Notes: generated from the sequence alone by a model not told the origin. DNA of 64,000 nucleotides from Lysinibacillus alkalisoli (GCF_014643595.1 NZ_BMJT01000009.1:1-64000); one strand, 5' to 3'. Shown: positions 37,114 to 47,503, counted from the stretch's first letter. Program-made: numbers and translations.

Positions 37114-37166
37114 TCTCATAAAAGAGAAATAGCATAAGTAAGCTATTTCTCTTTTTTTATGAGATT
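37112..37166 (+). terminator. M24 peptidase terminator
   Basis: Stem AGAGAAATAGC / GCTATTTCTCT (37123-37133 with 37142-37152) then TTTTTTT, with outer CTCATAAA / TTTATGAG pairing that extends the stem. Confidence 0.85.
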
Positions 37167-37243
37167 TCATCGATAGATAATTGACTAACAACTACTAGAT
37201 TTCATGTTAAAATATGAGTTATCAATTAAAGGAGGTTTTTTAT

Positions 37244-40051
37244 TTGAGTAAAAAAACGTATTTCATTGCAACTTTAGCAATATCCGCTGTTGCAGTTAGT
37301 GCTATTGCACCAACAGCTCATGCAGAAAAACTGACATTCAAAGATTTAAAAGGGATCGATCCCGGACAAGAAAAAGCCATCTACTCATTAGTAGACAAAG
37401 GGATTATTAAAGGCTATGAAGACCAAACATTTAAACCTTATAATCATGTAACCCGCAGTAACGTTACAAAATTCCTTGCTAAGTGGCTTGTGTATAATGA
37501 CTATAAAATCCCTGCAGATTACAAAGCCAAACAACGCTTTAATGATGTTTCTTTACAAGCGAAAGACCAAGAATTATTACAATATGCGGCACTTGTGCAT
37601 GATGCTAATGTTTTTAAAGGGATTAAACAAGATAAAGGACTCCCATCATTAGCGCCTGAACAAACGATGACACGTGGGGCTATGGCAGTTGTGTTAGTAC
37701 GTGCTATTAAAGAATTATACGATGTTGATTTGATTGATTTATATAAAAAGGACAACTTCAAAACATCAATTAAAGATTTGACATTGTTAAAAGATGACTT
37801 TGAAAAACAAGAAGCCATCATTGCTTTAGAATTTGCCAAAATCACAACACCTGAAAAAGGGATGTTTAAACCGAAAGACCCTGTGCGTCGTTCCCACTTT
37901 GCTAAGTTTTTAGATAGCACCATTACCAATATTGATGCATTTATTGAACCAGAAGTACCTGCATTAACTGTAAAAGAAGCTACAGCTACATCAACAACAA
38001 CGCTTGCTGTAACATTAAGTGATGATTCAACGCATACTGTGACATTAGAAAAACCACTAGAGGAAAACATGACAACACCTGTTAGTTTTGTCATTGATGG
38101 TGTGACCTACAAAGCTGATGTCCGCTTTGATGTGAAAGAATTGAAATTATTGACAACTAATCATGCTAACAGCACAACATTACAATTGCATTTTAACCAA
38201 GCCATTGATCCAACAAAATTGTTAAATGCTGATCATACGTTAAAAAATGGTGTCATTTTATTTAATGGTATTGGACAAGCGAAAAACCCTATTATTGCTT
38301 CTGCTTCGTTAAGTAATAATCAGCGTACTATCACTTTACAATTGGATACAGCACTCGCTGGTAAATATAATATAGAACTTAGAAATCTAGCTGCGGCATC
38401 TGGTGAAACATTAACGCATGACTTTAATTTAACATTAGAAGCGGATACAACCGCCCCTACTATTGTAAAAGTAGAACAAAAAAATGCCTCATTAGCGAAT
38501 GTTATTTTCTCTGAGCCCATGCAGGCTATTAACGCAAAAGACGTTACATTTACGTTAGCGAATGGCACTGCACTAGAAAATGTTAAAGGAACGTTACAAG
38601 AAAATAGCACAGAGATGCTTATTGACTTGTCTGAAGCAACAGCTAACGGCAAATTTTTAGCGCCTAATACAAAAGTACAAGCACGTTTTGCTTCTGTGCG
38701 GGATATGGCTGGCAACTTTATTGCACCTAACCCTACTATTGTTGAACTAATGAAGGGCCCTTCTGACGGTATACCACCTGCTTATCGTGAAATTAAACAG
38801 ACTGGGCCTACATCATTTGATATTTACTTTAGTGAAGCTGTCTTACCTTTGAAACGAGAGGAATTATCTGTTGTTAAAGGGGATCAACGCATCGAGGTAA
38901 AACATATTACAATGGCGAAAGATACACCTCATATTATGTCTGTAACGATGACAGGAGCTAATTTAGATGGCAGTCATACCATTTCATTAGCTAAAGATGC
39001 TGTCATTCAAGATTTATCTGGTGAAACAGCAACCTTTGCTACAACATATACTTTTAACAACGATACACAGCCACCAACTGTAATCGACCAACGTATCATT
39101 ACACAAAATGATGAGCAGATTATTGCCTTAATCTTTAATAAAACAATGACTCTTAGCGATGCTGTTGCTAGTGCTACAGGTACGTATACCAAAGATGGCG
39201 TTGAGTATCCTGTCGAGACTGATTTTATTAAAAACATGACATTATTGGATGACCGTCGTACATTACACATTAAATTACGAGATGTATTACAAGCGAAAAA
39301 TCCTGAAGTACCTTTAGATGTAGTAGGGGCTAATTATCAGCTTTCTTTAAAATTAGAAAAACTAAAAAGTGAATACGGTGTAGACTATATTGGTTACACT
39401 ACTTTAAACTTTGTACGCACACAAGATAGCATAAAAAATCAAGACATCATTATTGTTAAAGACATCCAACAAGACCCTACAGATAATAATATTGTTACAA
39501 TCACTTTTGATAAAGAAGTAGATGCTGCAAGTGCAACTGATATTAGCAACTATTCCATTGATGGCGTTACGGTTGAAAAGGCAACTGTGGAATATAATAA
39601 GCTAAACACTGTAAAACTCACACTCAAACAAAATAGTATTACAGACACTGTAGACCGCCATATTACAATTAAAAATGTCCATGCTAAGCATTCAACTGTT
39701 CCTATGAAAGAAACACGTAAGACGATTCGTTTACAAGAAAATGTGTCACCTACTGTACAAAACATTGTAGTAAAAGATGGCACGACGCTTGAAGTTACCT
39801 TTTCAGAAAATATCATTGTCGAAAACTTGCCGTTTGAGATCGCCATCAATAACGCTAAAGTAGACTACATGATTACAACAAAAGCGACTGATGCTAAGAC
39901 ACAAGTCATCTCCCTTGCACAGGGTAAAATCTTTAAGGCTGGTGATCTACTATCAATCCAACCTAATATTGATAAATCTAATACGATTAAAGATCAAGCG
40001 AATAATCCGCTATCTTTCTCTGGTTATAGTGCACCTATTTCATTTAATTAA
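37244..40051 (+). CDS. SLH-domain exported surface protein with Ig-like repeats
   Basis: 935 residues from TTG 37244, chosen because AAAGGAGG lies 8 bases upstream and a clean signal peptide follows (MSKKTYF, hydrophobic core, cleavage after AHA at 27). Three S-layer-homology modules (about 28-85, 90-155, 160-225), with LVDKGIIKGYEDQTFKP typical, should bind pyruvylated secondary wall polymer. The rest is a chain of about five bacterial Ig-like repeats, each with a TFSEN/IYFSEAV/IFNKTM-type strand (near 410-510, 515-600, 600-720, 725-835, 840-935). It is an S-layer protein or surface adhesin. It is monocistronic. It need not be the major S-layer protein. Confidence 0.88.
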   Translation: MSKKTYFIATLAISAVAVSAIAPTAHAEKLTFKDLKGIDPGQEKAIYSLVDKGIIKGYEDQTFKPYNHVTRSNVTKFLAKWLVYNDYKIPADYKAKQRFNDVSLQAKDQELLQYAALVHDANVFKGIKQDKGLPSLAPEQTMTRGAMAVVLVRAIKELYDVDLIDLYKKDNFKTSIKDLTLLKDDFEKQEAIIALEFAKITTPEKGMFKPKDPVRRSHFAKFLDSTITNIDAFIEPEVPALTVKEATATSTTTLAVTLSDDSTHTVTLEKPLEENMTTPVSFVIDGVTYKADVRFDVKELKLLTTNHANSTTLQLHFNQAIDPTKLLNADHTLKNGVILFNGIGQAKNPIIASASLSNNQRTITLQLDTALAGKYNIELRNLAAASGETLTHDFNLTLEADTTAPTIVKVEQKNASLANVIFSEPMQAINAKDVTFTLANGTALENVKGTLQENSTEMLIDLSEATANGKFLAPNTKVQARFASVRDMAGNFIAPNPTIVELMKGPSDGIPPAYREIKQTGPTSFDIYFSEAVLPLKREELSVVKGDQRIEVKHITMAKDTPHIMSVTMTGANLDGSHTISLAKDAVIQDLSGETATFATTYTFNNDTQPPTVIDQRIITQNDEQIIALIFNKTMTLSDAVASATGTYTKDGVEYPVETDFIKNMTLLDDRRTLHIKLRDVLQAKNPEVPLDVVGANYQLSLKLEKLKSEYGVDYIGYTTLNFVRTQDSIKNQDIIIVKDIQQDPTDNNIVTITFDKEVDAASATDISNYSIDGVTVEKATVEYNKLNTVKLTLKQNSITDTVDRHITIKNVHAKHSTVPMKETRKTIRLQENVSPTVQNIVVKDGTTLEVTFSENIIVENLPFEIAINNAKVDYMITTKATDAKTQVISLAQGKIFKAGDLLSIQPNIDKSNTIKDQANNPLSFSGYSAPISFN

Positions 40052-40064
40052 TACTAAAGTGTAT

Positions 40065-40103
40065 AAAAAAGTACCATGGCAAACATCGCCATGGTACTTT
40101 TTT
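40065..40103. terminator. Bidirectional terminator, SLH protein and ald
   Basis: Perfect 10-bp stem GTACCATGGC / GCCATGGTAC (40071-40080 with 40088-40097), with A6 before and T9 after. It serves both converging genes. Confidence 0.85.
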
Positions 40104-41219
40104 TTATTGAAGTAAAGCGTCAATATCAACGTATGGTAAATCAAATGCCTCTGCCACACCTTTAAATGTCACATTGCCTTCTAATGTATTAATCCCTTGT
40201 TTTAAGGCTGCATTATCTAGACACGCTTGTTTATAACCTTTATTAGCGATTTGCAGTGCATATAATACGGTATTGTTTGTCAAAGCAATTGTAGACGTAC
40301 GTGGTACTGCACCAGGCATATTTGCTACTGCGTAATGTACAACACCATGTTTGACATATGTTGGGTCATCATGAGTTGTCACACGATCAGAAGTTGCAAA
40401 AATACCACCTTGGTCAATCGCAATGTCAATTACTACCGAACCTGGTTTCATAGACTTAATCATTTCTTCACTGACTAACTTTGGTGCACGTGCGCCAGGA
40501 ATTAATACTGCTCCCACCACTAAATCTGCATGTTTTACAGATTCTGCAATATTATATGGATTAGACATTAACGTTTGGACATCACGACCAAAAATATCCT
40601 CTAATTGACGCAAACGGTCTGCGCTTAAATCGATGACGGTCACATCAGCACCGAGTCCTACCGCTGTCTTAGCTGCATTCGTTCCTGCGATTCCTCCACC
40701 AATTACAGTTACACGACCACGTTGTACACCCGAGACACCACCTAGTAATATACCTTGTCCACCATGATTTTTCTCTAAGTATTGTGCGCCGATTTGTGTA
40801 GCCATTTTACCTGCTACCTCACTCATTGGCGTTAATAATGGCAACGTACGATTTGGTAATTGTACCGTTTCATAAGCGATAGCCACTACTTTTTTCTCTA
40901 ATAATTTTTCAGTTAGCTTTGGCTCTGCTGCTAAATGTAAATATGTGAATAAAATTAAACCTTCATAAAAATAGTCATATTCACTTTCTGCTGGCTCTTT
41001 TACTTTTAACACCATATCGCTTGCCCAAGCTTCTTTTCCTGTCGCAACAATGGTTGCACCTGCCGCTATATAATCCTCATCTGTAAAGCCTGAACCCGCA
41101 CCTGCATTCGTTTCAACTACTACTTCATGCCCAGCGCTTAGTAACGTCACCACACTAGCTGGTGTCATTGCTACTCGATTTTCATTATTTTTGATCTCTT
41201 TTGGAACTCCAATTTTCAT
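40104..41219 (-). CDS. ald: Alanine dehydrogenase
   Basis: NAD-dependent deamination of L-alanine to pyruvate and ammonia. The 371-residue protein starts [20 protein letters not shown] (its first 20 residues), the family signature, and carries VKEPAESEY, the catalytic-lysine/His region [10 protein letters not shown], and the Rossmann loop [18 protein letters not shown] lies upstream. It stands alone; in Bacillus it is induced by alanine and needed for sporulation. Confidence 0.96.
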   Translation of the reverse strand: MKIGVPKEIKNNENRVAMTPASVVTLLSAGHEVVVETNAGAGSGFTDEDYIAAGATIVATGKEAWASDMVLKVKEPAESEYDYFYEGLILFTYLHLAAEPKLTEKLLEKKVVAIAYETVQLPNRTLPLLTPMSEVAGKMATQIGAQYLEKNHGGQGILLGGVSGVQRGRVTVIGGGIAGTNAAKTAVGLGADVTVIDLSADRLRQLEDIFGRDVQTLMSNPYNIAESVKHADLVVGAVLIPGARAPKLVSEEMIKSMKPGSVVIDIAIDQGGIFATSDRVTTHDDPTYVKHGVVHYAVANMPGAVPRTSTIALTNNTVLYALQIANKGYKQACLDNAALKQGINTLEGNVTFKGVAEAFDLPYVDIDALLQ

Positions 41220-41523
41220 CTTTCTTGTTCTCCCTTCTTAGGCAACTTGCCCTATTCAGACAAGAGGATTTTGACTAAACTTCATTTTATCAAATTTTAT
41301 CTGAAAATTCTCGATTTCGTTGATATTTTTATAATTTAGCGTTAAAAAAAGTAAAATTACTTAATAAGTTAGTTCGCTCTTTCCTTTTTAATAGGAAAAT
41401 GCTTGTTTATTCCCTTTTCTATGTTCTTTTTCATCATTTATTTCATAATATTTTCTAAGTTGCTATTTCCTTTGAGTAAGGATTTGGTATAATCAAGGTA
41501 TACACATAGAGGAGGTAATTTAA
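41220..41523. other. Intergenic region ald-uspA (304 bases)
   Basis: Divergent promoter region. The only element supported is an extended -10 for the stress gene, TG-G-TATAAT (TATAAT at 41488-41493), 30 bases before its start. The rest is AT-rich with no ORF, terminator or stable structure seen. No SigB-type promoter was recognised. Confidence 0.5.
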
Positions 41524-41973
41524 ATGGCTAATCATTATCAAAATATCGTTGTTGCAGTAGATGGTTCTAAAGAGGCTGAATATGCTTTCCGTAAATCAAT
41601 CGATGTAGCAAAACGTAACCCAGGCTCAACTATTCACTTAGTAAACGTAATTGACACTCGCTCATTCGCAGCTGTAGAAGCTTATGACCGTTCAATTGCT
41701 GAGCGTGCTAAAGAGCATTCTGATAACTTACTTAAAGGCTATAAAGAAGAAGCTGCTAATGAAGGCGTTGACAACGTTAAATTAATCGTTGAATACGGTT
41801 CTCCAAAGAACATCATTACTAAAGAGCTTTCTAACTTAGTAGATGCCGATTTAATCATCTGTGGTGCAACAGGCTTAAATGCTGTTGAACGTTTCTTAAT
41901 TGGTTCTGTTTCAGAAGCAATTGTACGTTCTGCGAAATGTGACGTACTTGTCATCCGTACACCAGAAAAGTAA
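41524..41973 (+). CDS. Universal stress protein UspA family
   Basis: 149-residue single Usp domain, expected to bind ATP: AVDGSKEAEYAF near the N-terminus and the ATP-binding signature G-2x-G-9x-G-S in GATGLNAVERFLIGS (about 118-132). Members help survival in stress or stationary phase; the precise role is unknown. AGAGGAGG is well placed before the ATG. The codon set is that of a well expressed gene. Monocistronic. Confidence 0.9.
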   Translation: MANHYQNIVVAVDGSKEAEYAFRKSIDVAKRNPGSTIHLVNVIDTRSFAAVEAYDRSIAERAKEHSDNLLKGYKEEAANEGVDNVKLIVEYGSPKNIITKELSNLVDADLIICGATGLNAVERFLIGSVSEAIVRSAKCDVLVIRTPEK

Positions 41974-41979
41974 TACATA

Positions 41980-42036
41980 AAAAGGGCTTGCCCTTTTTAC
42001 AAGAAAAGCTGAGGCGAATATCGCCTCAGCTTTTAC
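41980..42036. terminator. Two terminator hairpins between uspA-like gene and ytxK
   Basis: AAAAAGGGC-ttg-CCCTTTTT (about 41980-42000) fits the stress gene. AAAAGCTGAGGCGA / TCGCCTCAGCTTTT (42004-42034) is a strong bidirectional stem that fits ytxK on the minus strand. Confidence 0.75.
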
Positions 42037-42950
42037 TTTTGTTCATCTTGCCATTGTTGTACTTGCGCAAAGAACTTAGTTAATGCCTGTTTGTTTTGCA
42101 AATTTGGTACTTTAGCTAGTAATACTTCCTTTGGTGCTTTTGTTTCCTCACCTTGCTTTTGCAAAATTAATAAACTTTTCTCATGTGCTTGACTAGCAAA
42201 CATGTTTGTAGGCAATTGCACGACTGCTTGAATGTGAGCATGCTTTTTAAGATAGCTATGCAACTGTTTTGCCTGTTCAGACTCAAATAATGTCGCTGGA
42301 ATTAATAAGAAAACATAGCCACCGTCTTTCACATGTTGTAAAGATCGTTCAATGAAGAGATGGTGGGCATAACTCATACCTTCACTAGCACATAACTCAT
42401 ACTCTAAAGCTACTTCTTCATTTGGATAATAACCTACTGGTAAATCGCATATAATAGCATCCACTGGATCAATTAATAGTTTATCTAGTGCGTCTTGGCG
42501 ATAAAGCTGGATAGGGTGTTCCAAACATTCTGCTGTAACCGCTGCTAACTGAATTAATAGTTCATCTACTTCTACTCCAGTAGCTTGTATCCCTTCACGC
42601 ATATTCATAACAGTAAAGAGCAAATTGCCTGTGCCAACCGCAGGGTCTAGCACTGTAATAGTTTGGTCTTTGTAAAATTGTTGTATAAAATAACCGACTA
42701 GAAAACCTAACGTATCTGGTGTCATTTGATGATTAGGTTGTGCACTTTTACGCATACCTTTTAACATGGCAATTTGGATGGCTTTACGAATATCTTCCTT
42801 ATCAACATTTGCTAAAGGCAATGTAACCTGTTGCTCTAATGCGCTATCTAATGTGTGTAAGACACCCTCTAAATAACTCAGTTCTTGTTCTTTTTCTAAT
42901 TGTTCAACGTGTGTATTAATGGCGCCAAATAATTGTTCCATTTTTTCCAT
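42033..42950 (-). CDS. ytxK: Class I SAM-dependent DNA-methyltransferase-like protein YtxK
   Basis: 305 residues: an N-terminal helical part, then an adenine-methyltransferase-type domain with SAM motif LDPAVGTGNLLF (about residues 110-121). The catalytic motif is ICDLPVGYYP rather than the usual NPPY, so DNA methylation activity is uncertain. No restriction gene is nearby. GAAGGGA selects ATG 42950 over 42977. ytxK lies next to tpx and ackA in many Bacillales; here ackA is missing. Function is unknown. Confidence 0.85.
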   Translation of the reverse strand: MEKMEQLFGAINTHVEQLEKEQELSYLEGVLHTLDSALEQQVTLPLANVDKEDIRKAIQIAMLKGMRKSAQPNHQMTPDTLGFLVGYFIQQFYKDQTITVLDPAVGTGNLLFTVMNMREGIQATGVEVDELLIQLAAVTAECLEHPIQLYRQDALDKLLIDPVDAIICDLPVGYYPNEEVALEYELCASEGMSYAHHLFIERSLQHVKDGGYVFLLIPATLFESEQAKQLHSYLKKHAHIQAVVQLPTNMFASQAHEKSLLILQKQGEETKAPKEVLLAKVPNLQNKQALTKFFAQVQQWQDEQK

Positions 42951-42983
42951 GCAAAAAATCCCTTCTTCCGTATACACATAAAG

Positions 42984-43018
42984 AAGGAGCTGATTGGAAA
43001 AGTTCCCTTAACAGCTCC
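42984..43018 (-). terminator. Possible weak terminator after tpx
   Basis: Stem GGAGCTG / CAGCTCC with an inner GGAA/TTCC, followed on the minus strand by TTCTTTA. The T tract is poor, so readthrough into ytxK is likely. Confidence 0.4.
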
Positions 43019-43043
43019 CTCAGTACTTATAATATTGTATCTA

Positions 43044-43547
43044 TTATTTTAATGCTTTAACCGCATCAATTGCACCTTCATAATTAGGATGGTCTGTTGC
43101 TTCGCTTACATACTCTACATATGTTACCTTATCGTCTTTATCTACTACAAACACTGCACGTGCTAGTAAACGTAGTTCCTCGATTGCTACACCATAGGCT
43201 TGACCAAATGACAAGTCACGGTGGTCAGATACTGTTTTTACTGCTTCAATACCCGCATCTCCACACCAGCGCTTTTGAGCGAATGGTAAGTCTACAGATA
43301 CAGTATAAATGACAACATCGTCACCCAACTCGGCAGCTGCTTCATTAAATTTACGTGTTTGTGCATCACATACGCCTGTATCTAATGATGGAACAACGCT
43401 GAATAAACGTACTTTACCTGCATCTGTTTGTAAGGTTACTGGTGATAAATCATTAGCCAATACTGTAAATTCAGGCGCTTTGTCACCTACTTTTACTTCA
43501 TTACCTAATAATGTTACAGGATTATTTTTAAACGTAATTTGTACCAT
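43044..43547 (-). CDS. tpx: Thiol peroxidase
   Basis: Atypical two-cysteine peroxiredoxin that reduces peroxides with thioredoxin. 167 residues with peroxidatic Cys60 in SLDTGVC and resolving Cys95 in QKRWCGD, the standard Tpx spacing. AGGAGGT is 6 bases from the ATG. In B. subtilis tpx is co-transcribed with ytxK; here 94 bases with a weak hairpin separate them. Confidence 0.96.
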   Translation of the reverse strand: MVQITFKNNPVTLLGNEVKVGDKAPEFTVLANDLSPVTLQTDAGKVRLFSVVPSLDTGVCDAQTRKFNEAAAELGDDVVIYTVSVDLPFAQKRWCGDAGIEAVKTVSDHRDLSFGQAYGVAIEELRLLARAVFVVDKDDKVTYVEYVSEATDHPNYEGAIDAVKALK

Positions 43548-43627
43548 TTTATGACCTCCTAAGGGATTGTGGTGGCATTGCCACGTTCTTCTTTATCTTA
43601 CTAAACTTATTCAAACATAAGCAACTA

Positions 43628-44131
43628 TTAGTACTTAGCTTTATCCACATACACATTTTCATGAACTACACATGTATCTGCAAAATAATCATGTAATGCT
43701 TGATGTTTAGGTAAAAAGGTGATTAAAACATAGAGTAATGGAATCACATTACTAATAAAACGGCCAATCCATTCTCTAAATAATAAATCGACTAATGTAG
43801 GTTTAGTGCCATCAATCCGTATTACTTTTAAACCAAATATCATTTTGCCTAATGTTTGTTGAAATTTCCAAGTCATGATAACAAAGTAAGCGTAATAAAC
43901 AATAGCAGTTAAAATCGCTAATGGGGCAAACATTGTATCTTTATTAAACGATAAATCAAACAGATAGAAAAATGGATTAATCGCGATGCCAACAACAGCT
44001 GTCACAATTAGTGAATCCATAATATAAGCAATAAAGCGTATCCAGAAACCTGCATATTTATGTTCATACTGTTTAGTGTCAACAGCGTTAGTCAACGTTG
44101 TATCTTCTAATGGCATATCAAACTGTGTCAT
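43628..44131 (-). CDS. yteJ: RDD family membrane protein
   Basis: 167 residues with three predicted membrane helices (about 33-58, 68-90, 118-140). Conserved residues of the family are seen as WIRFIAYIMDSL (Arg and Asp in helix one) and QTLGKMIFGLKVI. Function is unknown; some members are thought to be ion transporters. It begins 12 bases after sppA, as in B. subtilis (yteI-yteJ), so it probably forms one operon with it. Confidence 0.82.
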   Translation of the reverse strand: MTQFDMPLEDTTLTNAVDTKQYEHKYAGFWIRFIAYIMDSLIVTAVVGIAINPFFYLFDLSFNKDTMFAPLAILTAIVYYAYFVIMTWKFQQTLGKMIFGLKVIRIDGTKPTLVDLLFREWIGRFISNVIPLLYVLITFLPKHQALHDYFADTCVVHENVYVDKAKY

Positions 44132-44143
44132 GCGATTTCCTCC

Positions 44144-45151
44144 TTAGTTTGCACCATATAAATACATCATTTGTGGTGCATTATATTTTGTTAACATCTC
44201 TGCTACAAAACGCTCTTCTAACGAAGGGCCAAATAACGTAGATGCCTTCACACCTAGTATTGTGCGCCAATTTGTCGTTGGATCTGCAAATGTAATAAGC
44301 TGTGCATCTGTTAAATCATAGTCTTCTCGCATTTGTTGAATAACCGTTTCCTCATCAGCGATTTCATCAACTAAGCCTGCTTTCATTGCTTGTGTACCAC
44401 TCATAATACGCCCATCTGCCACTTTCTTGACATCTGCCTCTGACATATTACGCCCCTCAGCGATGATATTTACAAATGTACCATATGATTCATCAATCAT
44501 CTCTTGCATCATTTTTCGTTCTTCCTCTGTGACTTCACGTGTTGGACTTAACATATCTTTATGAATGCCTGATTGGAATTTTTCATAACGTACACCTAAT
44601 TTTTCTGCTAGTTCTTGATAATTGATCGTTTGCATAATAACACCGATAGAGCCTGTAATCGTTTCTTGCATAGCAAAGATTTTATCCGCTGGTGCTGAGA
44701 CATAATAACCGCCTGAGGCTGCCATTGCGCCCATAGATACATAAACAGGGATATCACGTGTTGCTTGGATTTCCATAATTTTTTTACGAATTTCAGCAGA
44801 CTCAATCACACCACCACCTGGTGTATTAACAGCAAAGACCACACCTTTAATGCTGTCATCTTCTTTGATTTGTTTTAATTGAGACAAGAAATTTTTATGA
44901 TTATAACCTGTGGAGAAGGCACTCATTTCAACATCTTGAATCGTACCATCTAATTTAATATAAGCAATTTTGTCATTTGTTTTTCCTTGTTCTAACACTT
45001 GGGTATTTGTAAGCTCTGATTGTTCATTAACAAAATCCTCAATATTAGCAAAGAAATCTGTTTTAAAAAAGCTAAATACGGCATTGATGCCAATAGATCC
45101 TATAAATAATACAACAGCAATAATTAAAGCTGTCCAGCGTTTTGGATTCAT
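44144..45151 (-). CDS. sppA: Signal peptide peptidase SppA
   Basis: 335 residues: one N-terminal membrane helix (about 8-26), then an extracytoplasmic ClpP-like serine protease domain with the nucleophile serine in MAASGGYYV, the glycine-rich NTPGGGVIESAE and the probable catalytic lysine in SGIHKDML. It degrades leftover signal peptides at the membrane. AAGGAGG lies 8 bases before the ATG. It lies 12 bases after thiI and upstream of the RDD gene. Confidence 0.93.
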   Translation of the reverse strand: MNPKRWTALIIAVVLFIGSIGINAVFSFFKTDFFANIEDFVNEQSELTNTQVLEQGKTNDKIAYIKLDGTIQDVEMSAFSTGYNHKNFLSQLKQIKEDDSIKGVVFAVNTPGGGVIESAEIRKKIMEIQATRDIPVYVSMGAMAASGGYYVSAPADKIFAMQETITGSIGVIMQTINYQELAEKLGVRYEKFQSGIHKDMLSPTREVTEEERKMMQEMIDESYGTFVNIIAEGRNMSEADVKKVADGRIMSGTQAMKAGLVDEIADEETVIQQMREDYDLTDAQLITFADPTTNWRTILGVKASTLFGPSLEERFVAEMLTKYNAPQMMYLYGAN

Positions 45152-45163
45152 TATTCTTCCTCC

Positions 45164-46369
45164 TTATAATAAACTAGCAAACTTATCTTCTTTTTGTTTT
45201 TCTGGGTACACATGAATTTCACGATTCGTTACTGCACGATTGATTAATGTTTCATAGTCTGTTTTCTCTTCAAAATGCTCTACTTTATCAAGCTTAGGCT
45301 TTGTTTTAGGATTAGCTGGTGTAAATATTGTACAACAATCTTCATATGGGCGGATTGATGTTTCATATGTCCCTATCCTTTCTGCTATGTCAATTATTTC
45401 TAGTTTATCATAAGAAATTAATGGTCGCAAAATAGGTGTTGTTGTCACAGCATTAATGGCTGTTAAACTATCTAATGTTTGGCTTGCCACTTGTCCTAAA
45501 CTCTCACCTGTTACAATAGCTAAAGCACTAATCTCCTCACGTACTTTATCCGCTACACGCATCATCATACGGCGTGTTGTTGTCATTGAAATATTTTCAG
45601 GTACTTCTTCTTTGATTTTTAATTGGATTTCCGTAAAGGGAATAATGTGTAGGCGAACATTCGCACCAAACTTCGTTAACTCCTTAGCTAAATCTCGCAC
45701 TTTCTCTAATGAATTTTCACTCGTATACGGTGGACTAAAGAAATGAATGGCATCAATACGCACGCCACGCTTCATCATCAAATATCCTGCCACAGGACTG
45801 TCAATTCCACCTGATAACATTAATAACGAACGTCCATTCGAACCAATAGGCATACCCCCTGCCCCTTGTATTACTTCTGCCATCATATAAACGGCATCTA
45901 ATCGCACTTCAATACGTAACTCCAATGCTGGTTTACGCATTTGCACTTTCAGATTTTGATACGTACTTAATACTGTTCCCCCAATTTCACGTTGGATAGC
46001 ATGTGATTGTAAAGGAAATTTTTTATCTGTACGTTTCACTTCTACTTTAAAGGTATAAGTGGTATCTTCGTATTGTTTTAACACGTACTTGGCTAACATT
46101 TTCATTTGTTCCATATCTTTTTCACAAGAAGCTACAGGACTAAAGGATTGAATCCCAAAAACATGAGGTAATCTTTTTACTAGTTCTTCTTTCATTTCCT
46201 CACTATCAATAGCAATGAACATGCGGTCATGTTCTGTGCGAATCGTTAATGGTGGTAAATCTGCGCAAGAATAGCGAATGTTTTGACGCAATCTCCGCAC
46301 AAAATCCATTTTATTTTTACCTTTTGTTGATAACTCACCATAACGTATTAAAATTTCTTTCCAAACCAT
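45164..46369 (-). CDS. thiI: tRNA 4-thiouridine synthetase / thiamine sulfur transfer
   Basis: Adenylates U8 of tRNA and inserts sulfur, and feeds sulfur to thiamine thiazole synthesis in some species. The 401-residue protein has an N-terminal ferredoxin-like and THUMP region (about 1-165) and a PP-loop ATPase with MLSGGIDSPVAG. It ends without the rhodanese domain of E. coli ThiI, as usual in Bacillus. It starts 3 bases after the cysteine desulfurase iscS, its sulfur donor, giving a dedicated pair. Confidence 0.94.
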   Translation of the reverse strand: MVWKEILIRYGELSTKGKNKMDFVRRLRQNIRYSCADLPPLTIRTEHDRMFIAIDSEEMKEELVKRLPHVFGIQSFSPVASCEKDMEQMKMLAKYVLKQYEDTTYTFKVEVKRTDKKFPLQSHAIQREIGGTVLSTYQNLKVQMRKPALELRIEVRLDAVYMMAEVIQGAGGMPIGSNGRSLLMLSGGIDSPVAGYLMMKRGVRIDAIHFFSPPYTSENSLEKVRDLAKELTKFGANVRLHIIPFTEIQLKIKEEVPENISMTTTRRMMMRVADKVREEISALAIVTGESLGQVASQTLDSLTAINAVTTTPILRPLISYDKLEIIDIAERIGTYETSIRPYEDCCTIFTPANPKTKPKLDKVEHFEEKTDYETLINRAVTNREIHVYPEKQKEDKFASLL

Positions 46370-46372
46370 TAT

Positions 46373-47503
46373 TTACTCTCCTTTTAAACTCGCAATTACT
46401 TGTTTAATCTTATGACAAGCTTGTTGTATTTCTTCATCTGTTAATAAACTGCCTAGACTTAATCGGACAACACCTTTACGATAAGCTGTATCCACCTTCA
46501 ATGCTTGAAGCACATGACTTTCTGTTTGTTGTTTGGAAGAACAAGCACTCGAAGTAGATGCAATAACACCTTCCTTTTGCAAGGCATTAATAATAATTTC
46601 ACCACGCAACTCTTTTATGCTAAATGTAATAATATGCGGTGCACATTGCTTAGTTGAAATCATCTGTACATCTTGAAAACAACCTAATACCTCCATCAGT
46701 TGGTGCTGGTACTTGCGATACTTCATTTCATTCATAGCTTGTTCACGCTTTGCGATACGCATTGCCTTGGCTAAGACAACATTTTGAGCAACCGCTACAG
46801 TCCCGCTGCGTAAACCATGTTCTTGCCCTCCACCTAATAATTGCGGGACAAGTAGTGGCCGGTTAGCAAAGGCTAAAATACCTGTGCCCTTTAAAGCATG
46901 TATTTTATGCCCTGACACGGTCATCACGTCCATGCCGTCTTGAAAACTAATAGGTAATTTACCAAAACTTTGTATCGCATCCACATGCAAAAATGCACGA
47001 CTTTGTGTTTTTACTAAGCGCGCAATAGCTTGTATGGGTTGAATCGCTCCCATCTCATTGTTCACATGCATAATGCTAACAAGTACAGTATCTTTGCGTA
47101 AAGCTTGCTGCAATGCCTTTAAAGAAATTTGACCTTCTTTGTTCACTGCTAAATAAGTAACTTCATAGCCTTGCTCAGCAAGTTTAGCTATCGGATTTAA
47201 CACAGATGGATGCTCAATAGCTGTTGTAATAATATGTTTACCAATGTGTTGATGTTGTTCAGTTAAGCCAAATATTGCTAAGTTATTTGACTCTGTTCCA
47301 CCAGAGGTAAATATAATATGCTCACCCTTTGTGTGTAGCACTTCACCAATTTGCTCACGTGCTCGTGTTAACAATTGATTGGCTTCTACACCCTTTTCAT
47401 GAATTGAAGCAGGATTCGCATAGTATTGTTCATTAATGGTTACAAATGCGTTTAGCACGTCTTGATAAGGGCGTGTTGTTGCACTATTGTCTAAATAAAT
47501 CAC
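46373..47503 (-). CDS. Cysteine desulfurase, ThiI partner
   Basis: 376 residues from GTG 47503. The open frame reaches 47647, but that extension crosses two hairpins, and GAGGGA lies about 10 bases before the GTG, which gives the normal VIYLDNSATT start. PLP lysine lies in SGHKIHALKG and the persulfide cysteine in ASTSSACSS. It supplies sulfur to ThiI for tRNA 4-thiouridine, like B. subtilis NifZ (YtbJ partner). It is distinct from the nad-linked desulfurase at 0.2-1.3 kb. Confidence 0.92.
   Translation of the reverse strand: MIYLDNSATTRPYQDVLNAFVTINEQYYANPASIHEKGVEANQLLTRAREQIGEVLHTKGEHIIFTSGGTESNNLAIFGLTEQHQHIGKHIITTAIEHPSVLNPIAKLAEQGYEVTYLAVNKEGQISLKALQQALRKDTVLVSIMHVNNEMGAIQPIQAIARLVKTQSRAFLHVDAIQSFGKLPISFQDGMDVMTVSGHKIHALKGTGILAFANRPLLVPQLLGGGQEHGLRSGTVAVAQNVVLAKAMRIAKREQAMNEMKYRKYQHQLMEVLGCFQDVQMISTKQCAPHIITFSIKELRGEIIINALQKEGVIASTSSACSSKQQTESHVLQALKVDTAYRKGVVRLSLGSLLTDEEIQQACHKIKQVIASLKGE

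Noticed and set aside
37519-38094. Minus-strand frame of 191 residues inside the SLH protein gene.
   Set aside because: Shadow of the sense frame, low-complexity composition, no Shine-Dalgarno.
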